Shown: piece by piece, positions 9,504-18,457 of the stretch
Numbering within the stretch: the first letter of the stretch is position 1
How the letters are laid out: each line of letters starts with the position of its first letter
DNA from: Enterococcus ureilyticus
GTDB lineage: Bacteria; Bacillota; Bacilli; Lactobacillales; Enterococcaceae
Direction of reading: 5' to 3'
DNA: 64,000 bases
Assembly (NCBI RefSeq): GCF_001730315.1
Contig: NZ_MIKC01000040.1
Location: 124,001 to 188,000, forward strand
Program-made: the position numbers and the translations under genes
The notes under the pieces: model-generated
Told to the model about the DNA's origin: nothing
What the model saw: the letters and a program-made list of their open reading frames with translations, nothing else
The model's database searches: none

Positions 9504-9550
9504 AACCCCTGCAAGTTTCAGCCTATCAAAAGGAGAAACTTGCGGGGGTT
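9504..9550 (-). terminator. Terminator of gpmA
   Basis: The 16-nt arms 9504-9519 and 9535-9550 pair fully apart from one G-T, forming a GC-rich stem followed on the minus strand by TTTTC. It lies 8 nt beyond the gpmA stop codon. The 116 bp between the dehydrogenase stop (9387) and this hairpin contain nothing I recognise. Confidence 0.85.
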
Positions 9551-9557
9551 AATTATC

Positions 9558-10244
9558 TTATAAGTAGTATTTTTTAGCTACAGTCAGGTCATCGTTTAAT
9601 TCATAAACAAGTGGTTGACCAGTCGGGATTTCAAGATCCATGATATCTTCATCTGAAATTCCTTCGATATGTTTTGCTAAAGCACGTAAAGAGTTACCAT
9701 GAGCTGCTACTAAGACTGTTTTGTTGTCTAATAAAGCAGGTGCGATTTGATCTTGCCAGAATGGTAAAGCACGTTCCAGCGTCACTTTTAAGTTTTCGCC
9801 GCCAGGAACATCGCGTTGGTCCAACATTGCATAACGACGATCGTTTGCAGCAGAACCTTCATCATTAGCGTCCATCAATGGAGGAAGCGTATCGTAAGAA
9901 CGACGCCAAATGTGTACTTGGTCATCTCCATATTTTTCAGCAGTTTCTTTTTTGTTCAAGCCTTGTAATTTACCATAATGACGTTCGTTTAAACGCCAAG
10001 ATTTGATTTGAGGAACCCATAATTGATCAGAATGTTCTAAAAGTAAGTTACAAGTTTTGATGGCACGAGTCAATACAGAAGTATAGGCTACATCAAATTC
10101 AATTCCAGCTTCTTTGATTTTGCGACCGCCTTCGATTGCTTCTTCAACACCTTGTGGTGCTAAATCTACGTCAGCCCAACCGGTAAATTGATTTAATGCA
10201 TTCCATTCACTAAGTCCATGACGAGAAAATACTAATTTTGGCAT
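9558..10244 (-). CDS. gpmA: 2,3-bisphosphoglycerate-dependent phosphoglycerate mutase
   Basis: A 228-residue glycolytic/gluconeogenic enzyme interconverting 3- and 2-phosphoglycerate through a phosphohistidine. The N-terminal catalytic motif reads SRHGLSEWN, with the phospho-accepting His at residue 9; the usual residue after RHG is Q or E, here L. Also visible are the [17 protein letters not shown] and C-terminal [14 protein letters not shown] motifs, the last with the second catalytic His. Length is normal. The start is preceded on the minus strand by AAAGGAGAG. A sigma-A-like promoter lies upstream, and it appears monocistronic. Confidence 0.96.
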   Translation of the reverse strand: MPKLVFSRHGLSEWNALNQFTGWADVDLAPQGVEEAIEGGRKIKEAGIEFDVAYTSVLTRAIKTCNLLLEHSDQLWVPQIKSWRLNERHYGKLQGLNKKETAEKYGDDQVHIWRRSYDTLPPLMDANDEGSAANDRRYAMLDQRDVPGGENLKVTLERALPFWQDQIAPALLDNKTVLVAAHGNSLRALAKHIEGISDEDIMDLEIPTGQPLVYELNDDLTVAKKYYL

Positions 10245-10294
10245 GTATAGCTCTCCTTTGAGTTGTAGTTTCTGAAACTTTCATTTCCTTTTCT

Positions 10295-10323
10295 ATTGTA
10301 CACCGTTTTAAAATAGATTTCCA
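10295..10323 (-). promoter_or_regulatory. Likely gpmA promoter
   Basis: On the minus strand TGGAAA (10318-10323) and TACAAT (10295-10300) are separated by 17 nt and lie about 50 nt before the gpmA start. The -10 is good and the -35 weak. Confidence 0.5.
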
Positions 10324-10385
10324 TTGTAAATTAGTGGAAAATACTGAAACGAATGATTCGGTAGGTGGGCACCTTGGAGAAAATT

Positions 10386-10438
10386 GATAAACGCGAAATA
10401 GGTACAGTAGTTTAGCTGCAGTCTATTTCGCGTTTATC
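10386..10438 (-). terminator. 16-bp perfect hairpin after the recombinase-like gene
   Basis: GATAAACGCGAAATAG (10386-10401) is perfectly complementary to 10423-10438, with a 21-nt loop. On the minus strand the stem is followed by AATTTTCT, so it could terminate the recombinase-like gene, whose stop is 13 nt before it. Given the neighbour, a recombinase-binding site is an alternative, with no direct support. Confidence 0.6.
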
Positions 10439-10451
10439 ATTGAATAGAACG

Positions 10452-11039
10452 TTACCCCTGAGCGAGTTTAGTAACATCTGTGTCAGATAGATTGATATAC
10501 TTATAACAAGTTCCCACAGAAACATTGCATTTTGAAGAGATGAATTGGATCGTTTCTTTTTTCTCATGATATAAATGACGGATTTTTTGAACAGTTCGTA
10601 CATCTATTTTAGGGCGGCCGCCGATTTTCCCTTTTTTCCGAGCGTTATTCAAACCAACTAATGTTCGTTCTTGAATCAGGTCACACTCCATGGCAGCGAG
10701 TCCATTCATTAATTTAAAATAGATTTCTCCCATTGGATGACGAGTATCTATTTCTTCATCTAGACTAACTAAATGAATACCGGAACCTTTGAATGTCTGT
10801 GTCAATTCGGTTAGCTGACGAGTTGATCGACCAAGACGGTTCAATCGGCAGATTACTAAAGTATCACCAGCCCTTAAGCTAGTAAGAACTGTCTCAAGCT
10901 CAGAAATGAGGTGTTGGTCGTGGGTCACATCAAAAGACTCATGATAAACCTCATCACAGCCATAGTCAGACAATACTTTGATTTGTGTGTCTAAATCATC
11001 ATCGATTATTGTTGTACGGGCATAGCCAATTATTTTCAT
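10452..11039 (-). CDS. Resolvase/invertase-family protein lacking the catalytic serine
   Basis: A 195-residue protein with the layout of a small serine recombinase: an N-terminal resolvase domain (about 1-135) and a C-terminal GGRPK linker with a helix-turn-helix (about 140-190). The Tn3-type motif YARVS becomes YARTT here (codons ACA ACA), so the nucleophilic Ser at position 10 is Thr. The arginine-bearing CRLNRLGRSTRQL and MGEIYFKLMNGLAAMECDLI segments are kept. Ordinary serine recombinases need that Ser to form the DNA-protein bond, so strand exchange is unlikely. It may be a domesticated DNA-binding protein or a vestige. No transposase, inverted-repeat ends or cargo genes flank it. Its start has an AAAGGACG-type site. 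Confidence 0.85.
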   Translation of the reverse strand: MKIIGYARTTIIDDDLDTQIKVLSDYGCDEVYHESFDVTHDQHLISELETVLTSLRAGDTLVICRLNRLGRSTRQLTELTQTFKGSGIHLVSLDEEIDTRHPMGEIYFKLMNGLAAMECDLIQERTLVGLNNARKKGKIGGRPKIDVRTVQKIRHLYHEKKETIQFISSKCNVSVGTCYKYINLSDTDVTKLAQG

Positions 11040-11169
11040 CGTTCGTCCTTTCTAGTAAAAAAGTAAATAAGATACTAAAAATGTAGCATAAAAGCAGACG
11101 GAATGAAAGTTGTTTTTTTATCTTTTTTTAATGTTGCTCTTTGTTTTCCCATCGTATTCAAATAATTAG

Positions 11170-11847
11170 TTATTTTGGTACATGTATAGTTTTAGGTCCA
11201 TTCTCGCCGCCGATGATCACCGTTGAAACGATGTTAAGGAATAAGCCATGTTCTACTACACCGACTAACTGATCCAAATAAGAACCTAAAGCAATTGGGT
11301 CAGCGATTTCATCTAAATGAAGATCGATGATATAGTGCCCACCATCCGTAACTAAAGTTTCTCCAGTTGCTGTTCTACGTAAAACTGGGGCAAAGTCTTT
11401 TTCTTTGAATAAACGAACTAACTGTTGGCTGCCGTATGGAACAACTTCAATTGGTAGTGGGAATTTGCCCAGTTTTTTTACAAGCTTAGATTCATCCACG
11501 ATCCAAATACATTTTTTTGAATAAGTAGCAACGATTTTTTCGAACAATAAAGCCGCACCGCCGCCTTTGATCCCTTGGAAATCTTCACTAATTTCATCCG
11601 CTCCGTCAATTGTTAGATCGACAAATGGAACCTCATCGATCCCTTTTAAAGGAATCCCTAAGGCGAGAGCTTGATGCTCCGTCTCTTTAGAAGTTGTTAC
11701 GCCAGTGACAGATAACCCTTCCTCTTTTACACGTCGTCCGATTTCATCCACCATAAATTTTGCTGTCGATCCTGTCCCTAAACCGACGATCATACCGTCT
11801 TTTACATATTTTGCTGCTTCGATTCCTGCCATTTGTTTAAGATTCAT
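11170..11847 (-). CDS. rpiA: Ribose-5-phosphate isomerase A
   Basis: A 225-residue enzyme interconverting ribose-5-phosphate and ribulose-5-phosphate in the pentose phosphate pathway. Visible are the [14 protein letters not shown] substrate loop, TIDGADEI with the catalytic Asp, and [14 protein letters not shown]. The frame is open to 12003, but ATG 11847 ([18 protein letters not shown]) has AGGAGAGG just upstream on the minus strand and gives the family length; the 52-residue extension is rejected. Functionally it continues the path from DeoB-derived ribose-5-phosphate. It is divergent from the str operon; the 174-bp gap holds the rpsL promoter. Confidence 0.95.
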   Translation of the reverse strand: MNLKQMAGIEAAKYVKDGMIVGLGTGSTAKFMVDEIGRRVKEEGLSVTGVTTSKETEHQALALGIPLKGIDEVPFVDLTIDGADEISEDFQGIKGGGAALLFEKIVATYSKKCIWIVDESKLVKKLGKFPLPIEVVPYGSQQLVRLFKEKDFAPVLRRTATGETLVTDGGHYIIDLHLDEIADPIALGSYLDQLVGVVEHGLFLNIVSTVIIGGENGPKTIHVPK

Positions 11848-12021
11848 TACACGTATCCTCTCCTTTTCAAGTCTCACCAAATATAATACATGCCTGCAAT
11901 TAAAAAAGATAGCGGATAAAGTAGATTTGGATTGAATTTTAATTCTAAACTTAAACTTCTTTATAAAAGAATCTATAAAGTTATTTCCTTCATTTTTAAA
12001 CAAAAAAGTCTATAGAACCGG

Positions 12022-12050
12022 TTGACAAATAAATCATGAGATGATATGCT
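12022..12050 (+). promoter_or_regulatory. str operon promoter
   Basis: TTGACA (12022-12027) and TATGCT (12045-12050) are separated by exactly 17 nt, a strong sigma-A-type promoter, about 163 nt before rpsL. Confidence 0.8.
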
Positions 12051-12056
12051 ATCAAA

Positions 12057-12212
12057 GGTGCTTTATCTACAGGTCTCTCGTTGGAGACGTGCTGACTGTC
12101 TATCGAAGCATATTTGATAATGAGTGCAGAGATTGCATTATTTTTTATCGCAAAAAAAGAACCACCTGGATGTGTGGAACTAGATGCGAAATGAGGAAGG
12201 AGGAAACAAGGA
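12057..12212 (+). promoter_or_regulatory. Structured 5' leader of the str operon
   Basis: About 155 nt without a convincing gene. It contains a small hairpin GTCTC/GAGAC (12073-12077/12084-12088) and a terminator-like hairpin ATAATG (12117-12122)/CATTAT (12136-12141) followed by T6. The second suggests transcription attenuation ahead of rpsL. The rpsL ribosome binding site GGAAGGAGGA sits at the end of the leader. Confidence 0.5.
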
Positions 12213-12632
12213 ATGCCTACAATTAATCAATTAGTACGTAAACCTCGTAAATCAAAGGTGGAGAAATCTAATTCACCAGCGTTGAACAAAGGATATAATA
12301 GTTTTAAGAAAGCCCAAACGAACGTAAACTCACCACAAAAGCGTGGGGTTTGTACTCGTGTGGGAACAATGACACCTAAAAAACCTAACTCGGCTTTACG
12401 TAAATATGCCCGTGTTCGTTTGTCTAACTTAATCGAAGTAACAGCTTATATCCCAGGGATTGGTCACAACTTACAAGAACATAGCGTGGTACTATTACGC
12501 GGTGGACGTGTAAAAGATTTACCAGGGGTACGTTATCATATCGTACGTGGTGCGCTTGATACAGCCGGTGTTACAGATCGTAAACAAAGCCGCTCTAAAT
12601 ATGGTACTAAAATGCCTAAAGCAGCTAAATAA
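12213..12632 (+). CDS. rpsL: 30S ribosomal protein S12
   Basis: A 139-residue protein at the decoding centre of the small subunit. It begins [15 protein letters not shown] and contains [15 protein letters not shown] and [15 protein letters not shown], the two loops where streptomycin-resistance substitutions occur. Both carry the wild-type lysines, so no rpsL-type resistance is expected. The ATG follows a GGAAGGAGGA site. First gene of rpsL-rpsG-fusA-tuf. Confidence 0.98.
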   Translation: MPTINQLVRKPRKSKVEKSNSPALNKGYNSFKKAQTNVNSPQKRGVCTRVGTMTPKKPNSALRKYARVRLSNLIEVTAYIPGIGHNLQEHSVVLLRGGRVKDLPGVRYHIVRGALDTAGVTDRKQSRSKYGTKMPKAAK

Positions 12633-12688
12633 TTTGACAATCACTAAGGTATTATACAATAAAGAATTTTCGGAAGGAGGAGTTACGG

Positions 12689-13159
12689 ATGCCACGTAAA
12701 GGTCCTGTTACAAAACGCGATGTTTTACCAGATCCAATTTATAACTCAAAATTAGTAACTCGCTTGATCAACCGTGTAATGGTTGATGGAAAACGCGGGA
12801 TTGCTGCTAATATTATCTATAATTCATTTGATATCATCAAAGAATCTACAGGTAACGATCCATTGGAAGTTTTCGAACAAGCAATGAAAAACGTTATGCC
12901 TGTCTTAGAAGTAAAAGCTCGCCGTGTTGGGGGTTCTAACTATCAAGTACCAGTTGAAGTTCGTCCAGAACGTCGTACAACTTTAGGTCTACGTTGGGTT
13001 GTTAACTATGCTCGCCTACGCGGTGAACATACAATGGAACAACGTCTAGCGAAAGAAATCATGGATGCTGCCAATAATACTGGTGCTTCTGTTAAGAAAC
13101 GCGAAGACACACATAAAATGGCTGACGCTAACCGTGCGTTTGCACATTATCGTTGGTAA
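12689..13159 (+). CDS. rpsG: 30S ribosomal protein S7
   Basis: A 156-residue primary 16S rRNA-binding protein that nucleates assembly of the 30S head. [32 protein letters not shown]-like and [15 protein letters not shown] segments and the C-terminal [20 protein letters not shown] tail are typical. A GGAAGGAGG site precedes the ATG. Length is the family norm. S7 is the autoregulator of the str operon in E. coli; whether that holds here is unknown. Confidence 0.98.
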   Translation: MPRKGPVTKRDVLPDPIYNSKLVTRLINRVMVDGKRGIAANIIYNSFDIIKESTGNDPLEVFEQAMKNVMPVLEVKARRVGGSNYQVPVEVRPERRTTLGLRWVVNYARLRGEHTMEQRLAKEIMDAANNTGASVKKREDTHKMADANRAFAHYRW

Positions 13160-13241
13160 AATCCTCTCTGTATGTAAGTTAACACTACGACAGACAGTCA
13201 CTTTACAATCGATTTAAATAAAGAGAGGAGAACACCCTAGA

Positions 13242-15329
13242 ATGGCAAGAGAATTTTCGTTAGAAAACACTCGTAATATCGGTATTATGGCTCACGTTGA
13301 TGCGGGTAAAACAACAACAACAGAGCGTATCCTTTACTACACTGGTAAAATCCATAAAATTGGTGAAACGCACGAAGGTGCATCACAAATGGACTGGATG
13401 GAACAAGAACAAGAACGTGGGATTACCATCACTTCTGCTGCAACAACTGCTGAGTGGAAAGGTTACCGTGTAAATATCATCGATACTCCTGGACACGTGG
13501 ATTTCACTATTGAAGTTCAACGTTCATTACGTGTATTAGATGGTGCTGTAACCGTTCTTGATTCACAATCAGGTGTTGAACCTCAAACTGAAACAGTTTG
13601 GCGTCAAGCAACTGATTATAAAGTTCCACGTATTGTTTTCTGTAATAAAATGGATAAAATCGGTGCGGATTTCTTATACTCTGTAAACTCATTACATGAT
13701 CGTTTACAAGCGAATGCTCATCCAATCCAATTACCAATTGGTTCAGAAGATAACTTCACAGGGATCATCGATTTAATTACGATGAAAGCTGAAATCTATA
13801 CAAATGATTTAGGTACTGACATTCAAGAAACTGAAATTCCAGAAGAATATATGGAACAAGCAGTTGAATGGCGTGAAAAATTAGTTGAAGCTGTTGCTGA
13901 AACGGATGAAGACCTAATGATGAAATATCTTGACGGTGAAGAAATTACTATCGAAGAATTAAAAGCGGGTATCCGCCAAGCAACGATCAACGTTGAATTC
14001 TTCCCAGTAATGTGTGGATCTGCCTTTAAAAATAAAGGTGTTCAAATAATGCTTGATGCAGTACTTGATTACTTACCATCACCACTTGATATTGAAGCAA
14101 TCAAAGGGATCGACGTTAAGACAGACGAAGAAACAACTCGTCCTGCTGATGACGAAGCACCTTTTGCTTCACTAGCATTTAAAGTAATGACTGACCCGTT
14201 TGTTGGTCGTCTAACTTTCTTCCGTGTCTATTCTGGTGTCCTTGAAAGTGGTTCATATGTATTGAACGCTTCTAAAGACAAAAAAGAACGTATCGGTCGT
14301 ATTCTACAAATGCATGCAAATACACGTAAAGAAATCGATAAAGTCTACTCAGGCGATATCGCTGCAGCTGTTGGATTGAAAGATACAACAACTGGTGATA
14401 CTTTATGTGCGATGGATGCACCAGTTATTCTTGAATCAATCGAGTTCCCAGAACCGGTTATCCAAGTAGCTGTTGAACCTAAATCAAAAGCCGACCAAGA
14501 TAAAATGGGGATTGCTTTGCAAAAACTTGCAGAAGAAGATCCATCATTCCGCGTTGAAACAAACGTTGAAACTGGTGAAACAGTTATCTCTGGTATGGGT
14601 GAATTGCACTTAGACGTATTAGTAGACCGTATGAAACGTGAGTTCAAGGTTGAAGCCAACGTTGGTGCGCCACAAGTATCATACCGTGAAACTTTCCGTG
14701 CTCCTGTAACTCAGGCAGAAGGTAAGTTTGTACGTCAGTCTGGTGGTAAAGGTCAATACGGACATGTCTGGGTTGAATTTACACCAAACGAAGAAGGTAA
14801 AGGCTTCGAATTTGAAAATGCTATCGTCGGTGGTGTGGTTCCTCGTGAATACATTCCAGCGGTTGAAAAAGGCTTGGCAGAATCAATGAACAACGGTGTT
14901 CTTGCTGGTTATCCATTAGTGGATATCAAAGCAAAACTTTACGACGGTTCATACCATGATGTCGATTCAAATGAAACAGCCTTCCGTGTAGCTGCTTCTA
15001 TGGCGCTACGTGCGGCTGCTAAAAAAGCAATGCCTGTAATTTTAGAACCAATGATGAAAGTAACGATCACTGTGCCAGAAGATTACTTAGGTGATATCAT
15101 GGGACACGTTACAAGTCGTCGTGGACGTGTTGAAGGTATGGAAGCACACGGTAACTCACAAATCGTTAACGCGATGGTGCCTCTAGCTGAAATGTTTGGT
15201 TACGCTACAACATTACGTTCAGCAACACAAGGTCGCGGTACATTTATGATGGTCTTTGACCACTATGAAGACGTACCAAAATCTGTACAAGAAGAAATCA
15301 TCAAGAAAAATGGCGGAAACAACGCATAA
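13242..15329 (+). CDS. fusA: Elongation factor G
   Basis: A 695-residue translational GTPase that drives tRNA-mRNA translocation and, with RRF, ribosome recycling. G1 [10 protein letters not shown]3 DTPGHVD and G4 NKMDK are intact, followed by the EF-G domains II-V. Domain IV has [20 protein letters not shown] and domain V ends with [17 protein letters not shown]. Preceded by AGAGAGGAG, 82 nt after rpsG. These features mark the canonical EF-G rather than a FusB-type or tetracycline-protection paralogue. Confidence 0.98.
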   Translation: MAREFSLENTRNIGIMAHVDAGKTTTTERILYYTGKIHKIGETHEGASQMDWMEQEQERGITITSAATTAEWKGYRVNIIDTPGHVDFTIEVQRSLRVLDGAVTVLDSQSGVEPQTETVWRQATDYKVPRIVFCNKMDKIGADFLYSVNSLHDRLQANAHPIQLPIGSEDNFTGIIDLITMKAEIYTNDLGTDIQETEIPEEYMEQAVEWREKLVEAVAETDEDLMMKYLDGEEITIEELKAGIRQATINVEFFPVMCGSAFKNKGVQIMLDAVLDYLPSPLDIEAIKGIDVKTDEETTRPADDEAPFASLAFKVMTDPFVGRLTFFRVYSGVLESGSYVLNASKDKKERIGRILQMHANTRKEIDKVYSGDIAAAVGLKDTTTGDTLCAMDAPVILESIEFPEPVIQVAVEPKSKADQDKMGIALQKLAEEDPSFRVETNVETGETVISGMGELHLDVLVDRMKREFKVEANVGAPQVSYRETFRAPVTQAEGKFVRQSGGKGQYGHVWVEFTPNEEGKGFEFENAIVGGVVPREYIPAVEKGLAESMNNGVLAGYPLVDIKAKLYDGSYHDVDSNETAFRVAASMALRAAAKKAMPVILEPMMKVTITVPEDYLGDIMGHVTSRRGRVEGMEAHGNSQIVNAMVPLAEMFGYATTLRSATQGRGTFMMVFDHYEDVPKSVQEEIIKKNGGNNA

Positions 15330-15470
15330 TAGTTAAGAAATAAGTACAGGCTTATTTATGACTAGGATTTTCTATTGATTTCAGTTAGAATAATAAAAGA
15401 TGATCAGGTAGCTGTAAAACTATCTATCAAATAAAAATAAAATTCATATATTTTAGGAGGAACATTTAAA

Positions 15471-16658
15471 ATGGCTAAAGAAAAATTTGACCGTTCTAAA
15501 CCCCATGTAAACATTGGTACTATTGGACACGTTGACCATGGTAAAACTACATTAACTGCTGCAATCGCAACTGTGTTATCTAAACACGGTGACGGTGAAG
15601 CTCAAAACTATGCTGATATCGATAACGCTCCAGAAGAAAAAGAACGTGGTATCACAATCAACACTTCTCACATCGAGTATGAAACTGATGCTCGTCACTA
15701 TGCCCACGTGGATTGCCCAGGACACGCGGATTACGTTAAAAACATGATCACTGGTGCTGCACAAATGGATGGAGCTATCTTAGTAGTATCTGCTGCTGAT
15801 GGTCCTATGCCTCAAACTCGTGAGCACATCTTGTTATCACGTAACGTTGGTGTACCATACATCGTTGTTTTCTTAAACAAAATGGATATGGTAGATGACG
15901 AAGAACTATTAGAATTAGTAGAAATGGAAGTTCGTGATTTATTATCTGAATATGACTTCCCAGGTGACGACACTCCTGTTATCGCTGGTTCTGCTTTGAA
16001 AGCTTTAGAAGGCGACGCTTCATACGAAGAAAAAATCTTAGAATTAATGGCTGCAGTTGACGAGTATATCCCAACTCCCACTCGTGACACTGACAAACCA
16101 TTCATGATGCCAGTCGAAGACGTATTCTCAATCACTGGACGTGGTACAGTAGCTACTGGCCGTGTTGAACGTGGAGAAGTTCGCGTTGGTGATGAAATCG
16201 AAATCGTTGGTATCGCTGAAGATACTAAGAAAACAACTGTAACTGGTGTTGAAATGTTCCGTAAATTGTTAGACTACGCTGAAGCTGGCGATAACATCGG
16301 TGCTTTATTACGTGGTGTAGCCCGTGAAGATATCGAACGTGGACAAGTATTAGCAAAACCTGCTACTATCACTCCTCATACAAAATTTAAAGCTGAAGTT
16401 TATGTTTTATCAAAAGAAGAAGGCGGACGTCACACTCCATTCTTCACTAACTACCGTCCTCAGTTCTACTTCCGTACAACTGACGTAACTGGTGTAGTTG
16501 AATTACCAGAAGGTATCGAAATGGTAATGCCTGGTGATAACGTTGCAATGGACGTTGAATTAATCCACCCAATCGCTATCGAAGAAGGAACTCGTTTCTC
16601 TATTCGTGAAGGCGGACGTACTGTTGGTTCAGGCGTTGTTTCTGAAATTACTAAATAA
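15471..16658 (+). CDS. tuf: Elongation factor Tu
   Basis: A 395-residue GTPase that delivers aminoacyl-tRNA to the ribosome. G1 GHVDHGKTT, effector region [15 protein letters not shown]3 [11 protein letters not shown] and G4 NKMD are intact; domains II and III follow, ending [25 protein letters not shown] site precedes the ATG. The 141-bp gap after fusA is AT-rich and probably adds a separate tuf promoter, though I could not fix its -35/-10. Codon use is strongly biased, as expected for very high expression. A strong terminator follows. Confidence 0.98.
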   Translation: MAKEKFDRSKPHVNIGTIGHVDHGKTTLTAAIATVLSKHGDGEAQNYADIDNAPEEKERGITINTSHIEYETDARHYAHVDCPGHADYVKNMITGAAQMDGAILVVSAADGPMPQTREHILLSRNVGVPYIVVFLNKMDMVDDEELLELVEMEVRDLLSEYDFPGDDTPVIAGSALKALEGDASYEEKILELMAAVDEYIPTPTRDTDKPFMMPVEDVFSITGRGTVATGRVERGEVRVGDEIEIVGIAEDTKKTTVTGVEMFRKLLDYAEAGDNIGALLRGVAREDIERGQVLAKPATITPHTKFKAEVYVLSKEEGGRHTPFFTNYRPQFYFRTTDVTGVVELPEGIEMVMPGDNVAMDVELIHPIAIEEGTRFSIREGGRTVGSGVVSEITK

Positions 16659-16715
16659 TTACAGCTCAATATAAAGCAATAAAACCGACGTGAAAAATCG
16701 GAGTACTCGGACGTA

Positions 16716-16745
16716 AGTCGAAGGGATTTCCCTTCGGCTTTTTTT
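16716..16745 (+). terminator. Terminator of the str operon
   Basis: AGTCGAAGGGA (16716-16726) pairs with TCCCTTCGGCT (16729-16739) with one G-T pair and a minimal loop, followed by seven T residues: a textbook intrinsic terminator. Confidence 0.92.
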
Positions 16746-16803
16746 GTGTTTTGAATTTTTGCTAGATTAATTTGAAACCTGCTCAAAAAAATTCAAAATG
16801 TTC

Positions 16804-16862
16804 TTGACATATATCGAGGTTCGATATAGTATAGTGTTACGATGTATCGCACCTCGATATAT
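16804..16862 (+). promoter_or_regulatory. Promoter and palindromic operator of the padR operon
   Basis: TTGACA (16804-16809) with TATAGT repeated downstream (16825-16830 and 16830-16835) forms the likely promoter. Long arms ATATATCGAGGT (16809-16820) and ACCTCGATATAT (16851-16862) are perfectly complementary. Inside them lie TATCGA-GGT-TCGATA (16812-16826) and CGAT-GT-ATCG (16840-16849). The sites cover the -35, the -10 and the start region, as expected for autorepression by the PadR protein encoded next. Confidence 0.75.
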
Positions 16863-16884
16863 AGATGGAGGAGTTGAATAATAA

Positions 16885-17211
16885 ATGGAAGATAAGCTAA
16901 AAAGAATATACATACCAATGACAGAAACAGGTTTCTATATTTTATTTGCACTTAGAGAAGAACGTCATGGCTACAGTATTATTCAATACGTGAAAGAAAT
17001 GACGAACCAAGAAATTATCATTAGTGCAGGTACGATGTATGGCAGTCTCAGTAAAATGGAAAAGGACGGATTAATTCAAGCGACAAAAGAAGAAAATAGA
17101 CGGAAAAGCTATTTGATCACAGAGTTAGGAGAGGAAATATTAGTACATGAAATAAATCGAATTAAACGACTCTATAAAAATAGTATTGGGGAGACAATAA
17201 ATGGAAAATAA
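16885..17211 (+). CDS. PadR-family transcriptional regulator
   Basis: A 108-residue winged helix-turn-helix protein of the small PadR type. It has PMTETGFYILFALREERHG, GYSIIQYVKE and the recognition region SAGTMYGSLSKMEKDGLI, then a wing with KSYLITELGEE and a C-terminal dimerisation helix. A GGAGG site precedes ATG 16885. It overlaps the following DUF2812 gene by 11 nt. PadR proteins commonly repress their own operon and respond to small molecules or envelope stress. The palindromes over the promoter support autoregulation. The inducer is unknown. Confidence 0.9.
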   Translation: MEDKLKRIYIPMTETGFYILFALREERHGYSIIQYVKEMTNQEIIISAGTMYGSLSKMEKDGLIQATKEENRRKSYLITELGEEILVHEINRIKRLYKNSIGETINGK

Positions 17212-17755
17212 AAAAATAAAGAAATACTTTGGGTTGGCAGATTATCTAGAAGAAGAACAATTTTTACAAGAACAACATAAGAATGGATGGAAAATGGTAG
17301 AGTTAAAATTACCTTTTAGCACATACACTTTTGAAAGATGTGAACCAGAAGAGTATATATACCAACTAGATTTCAAACAACAAGAGAATGACCTAGGAGA
17401 ATATCTACAATTATTTGAAGATTGTGGGTGGGAGTACTTTTATAAATATGGGAACTGGTACTATTTTAGAAAGCTAAAATCTGAAATAGAAGAAGAAAAT
17501 ACTATTTTTAGTGATGCTCCGTCTCGTGCGGAAATGGCAAGAAAAGTGGTGAAGTTTCAAGGAATGATTGCACTAGTTGCATTATTTCCACTGAGTTATT
17601 TAATACCTGTATTACTAAATAGAAACGAAGGGAAAAATTATGTTTTACTTGTCTTACTCGGGCTAATTATAGGGATCACAGTTATTTTATTAGGTGTTCA
17701 CTTAAGAAATTTTTGGAAACTTACTGAGATTCTTAAAAATGAAGAGCAAATTTGA
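17201..17755 (+). CDS. DUF2812-family membrane protein
   Basis: A 184-residue protein. Residues 1-100 form a hydrophilic, aromatic-rich domain with the DUF2812 pattern (LADYLEEEQFLQEQHKNGWK, FEDCGWEYFYKYGNWYYFRK). It is followed by two hydrophobic spans near 121-141 and 148-168 and a short charged tail. No signal peptide. DUF2812 proteins are often encoded next to a PadR regulator and are suspected to sense or respond to membrane conditions; no biochemical role is established. Translational coupling to padR through an 11-nt overlap supports a two-gene operon. A long hairpin lies in the gap after it. Confidence 0.85.
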   Translation: MENKKIKKYFGLADYLEEEQFLQEQHKNGWKMVELKLPFSTYTFERCEPEEYIYQLDFKQQENDLGEYLQLFEDCGWEYFYKYGNWYYFRKLKSEIEEENTIFSDAPSRAEMARKVVKFQGMIALVALFPLSYLIPVLLNRNEGKNYVLLVLLGLIIGITVILLGVHLRNFWKLTEILKNEEQI

Positions 17756-17898
17756 AAATAATATTAGATTCTAGAATTTTATTTTACTCGTTAAATGTGT
17801 TCCTTTTTTTGCTGATATGAATTTCAGTTGATATCCACGAAATGATTAAATTTAAGAAACAAGTATAATAAGATTGTAGCAACAGCCGTTTAGGATCG

Positions 17899-17958
17899 GG
17901 CAATTACTGAAAACCGCACAATGCCATAAAGCGCATTGTGCGGTTTTCAGTAATTGCC
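17899..17958. repeat. 26-bp perfect inverted repeat between convergent genes
   Basis: Positions 17899-17924 and 17933-17958 are perfectly complementary over 26 bp around an 8-nt loop. The inner part (AAAACCGCACAATGC/GCATTGTGCGGTTTT) has an A-tract and T-tract, so it may be a bidirectional terminator for the DUF2812 gene (plus) and the tautomerase-like gene (minus). The stem is much longer than a terminator needs. The rest of 17756-18043 shows no gene. Confidence 0.8.
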
Positions 17959-18043
17959 AAAGAGCCTGACTTTTTCACACCGTTTACTCGGATTCACGGT
18001 GATGTTAATAAAACTTAAAGTGTTTTGTCTCAATTGCTTTACC

Positions 18044-18436
18044 TTAAAGTTTTCCGGTCATAAACTGCGCTTCCCCGAAACCAAAGCTCCAATCAGCATC
18101 ATTATTGATGATGAAAGAAATAAGTAAGTTCTCAGGTGCGATCCCACATAACTCGTCCAACTGTTGTGCAAGTAGCTGATAAAATATTTCTTTTTGATCG
18201 GTTGTTCGTTCTCTGCTAATAACGGTTAGTGAAATCATTTTAGCAGGATCTCTTTTAAAACCTAGCCCTGTATCTTCTAGTACCATTTCAAAAGGTTTGT
18301 GCTGCGTAACAATCTGATATCTATCACCTGTTGGAACATCAAAAGATGCTAAGACTGCGGAATGGGCAATATCGAGTATCGTTTGTATTTCTTCCTGGCT
18401 GCGTCCTTCGACCAAATCAAATTTTAGTAGTGGCAA
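18044..18436 (-). CDS. Tautomerase-family protein
   Basis: A 130-residue protein starting Met-Pro-Leu-Leu. After Met removal Pro would be the N-terminal catalytic proline of the 4-oxalocrotonate tautomerase superfamily. The length and two beta-alpha-beta halves (EGRSQEEIQTILDIAHSAV, then TTDQKEIFYQLLAQQLDEL and ENLLISFIINNDADWSFGFG) fit the fused-dimer Tautomerase_2/MIF-like group. A GGAGGA site precedes the ATG on the minus strand. It lies 21 nt downstream of iolR on the same strand, so the two may be co-transcribed. Its substrate is unknown and a role in inositol catabolism is only a positional guess. Confidence 0.82.
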   Translation of the reverse strand: MPLLKFDLVEGRSQEEIQTILDIAHSAVLASFDVPTGDRYQIVTQHKPFEMVLEDTGLGFKRDPAKMISLTVISRERTTDQKEIFYQLLAQQLDELCGIAPENLLISFIINNDADWSFGFGEAQFMTGKL

Positions 18437-18457
18437 GTTGAGTCCTCCTTTTTTTAT

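Noticed and set aside
10386-11039. Recombinase gene and hairpin as an active transposon or integron
   Set aside because: No transposase, terminal inverted repeats, target duplication or cargo, and the catalytic Ser is missing.
11848-12003. 52-residue N-terminal extension of RpiA
   Set aside because: RpiA begins at [15 protein letters not shown] with a good ribosome binding site; the extension covers AT-rich promoter DNA.
12041-12226. 61-codon frame in the str operon leader
   Set aside because: It starts inside the -10 region, runs into rpsL and coincides with hairpins; no ribosome binding site.
14345-14659. 104-codon minus-strand frame inside fusA
   Set aside because: Antisense shadow of a highly biased coding sequence; no ribosome binding site or domain.
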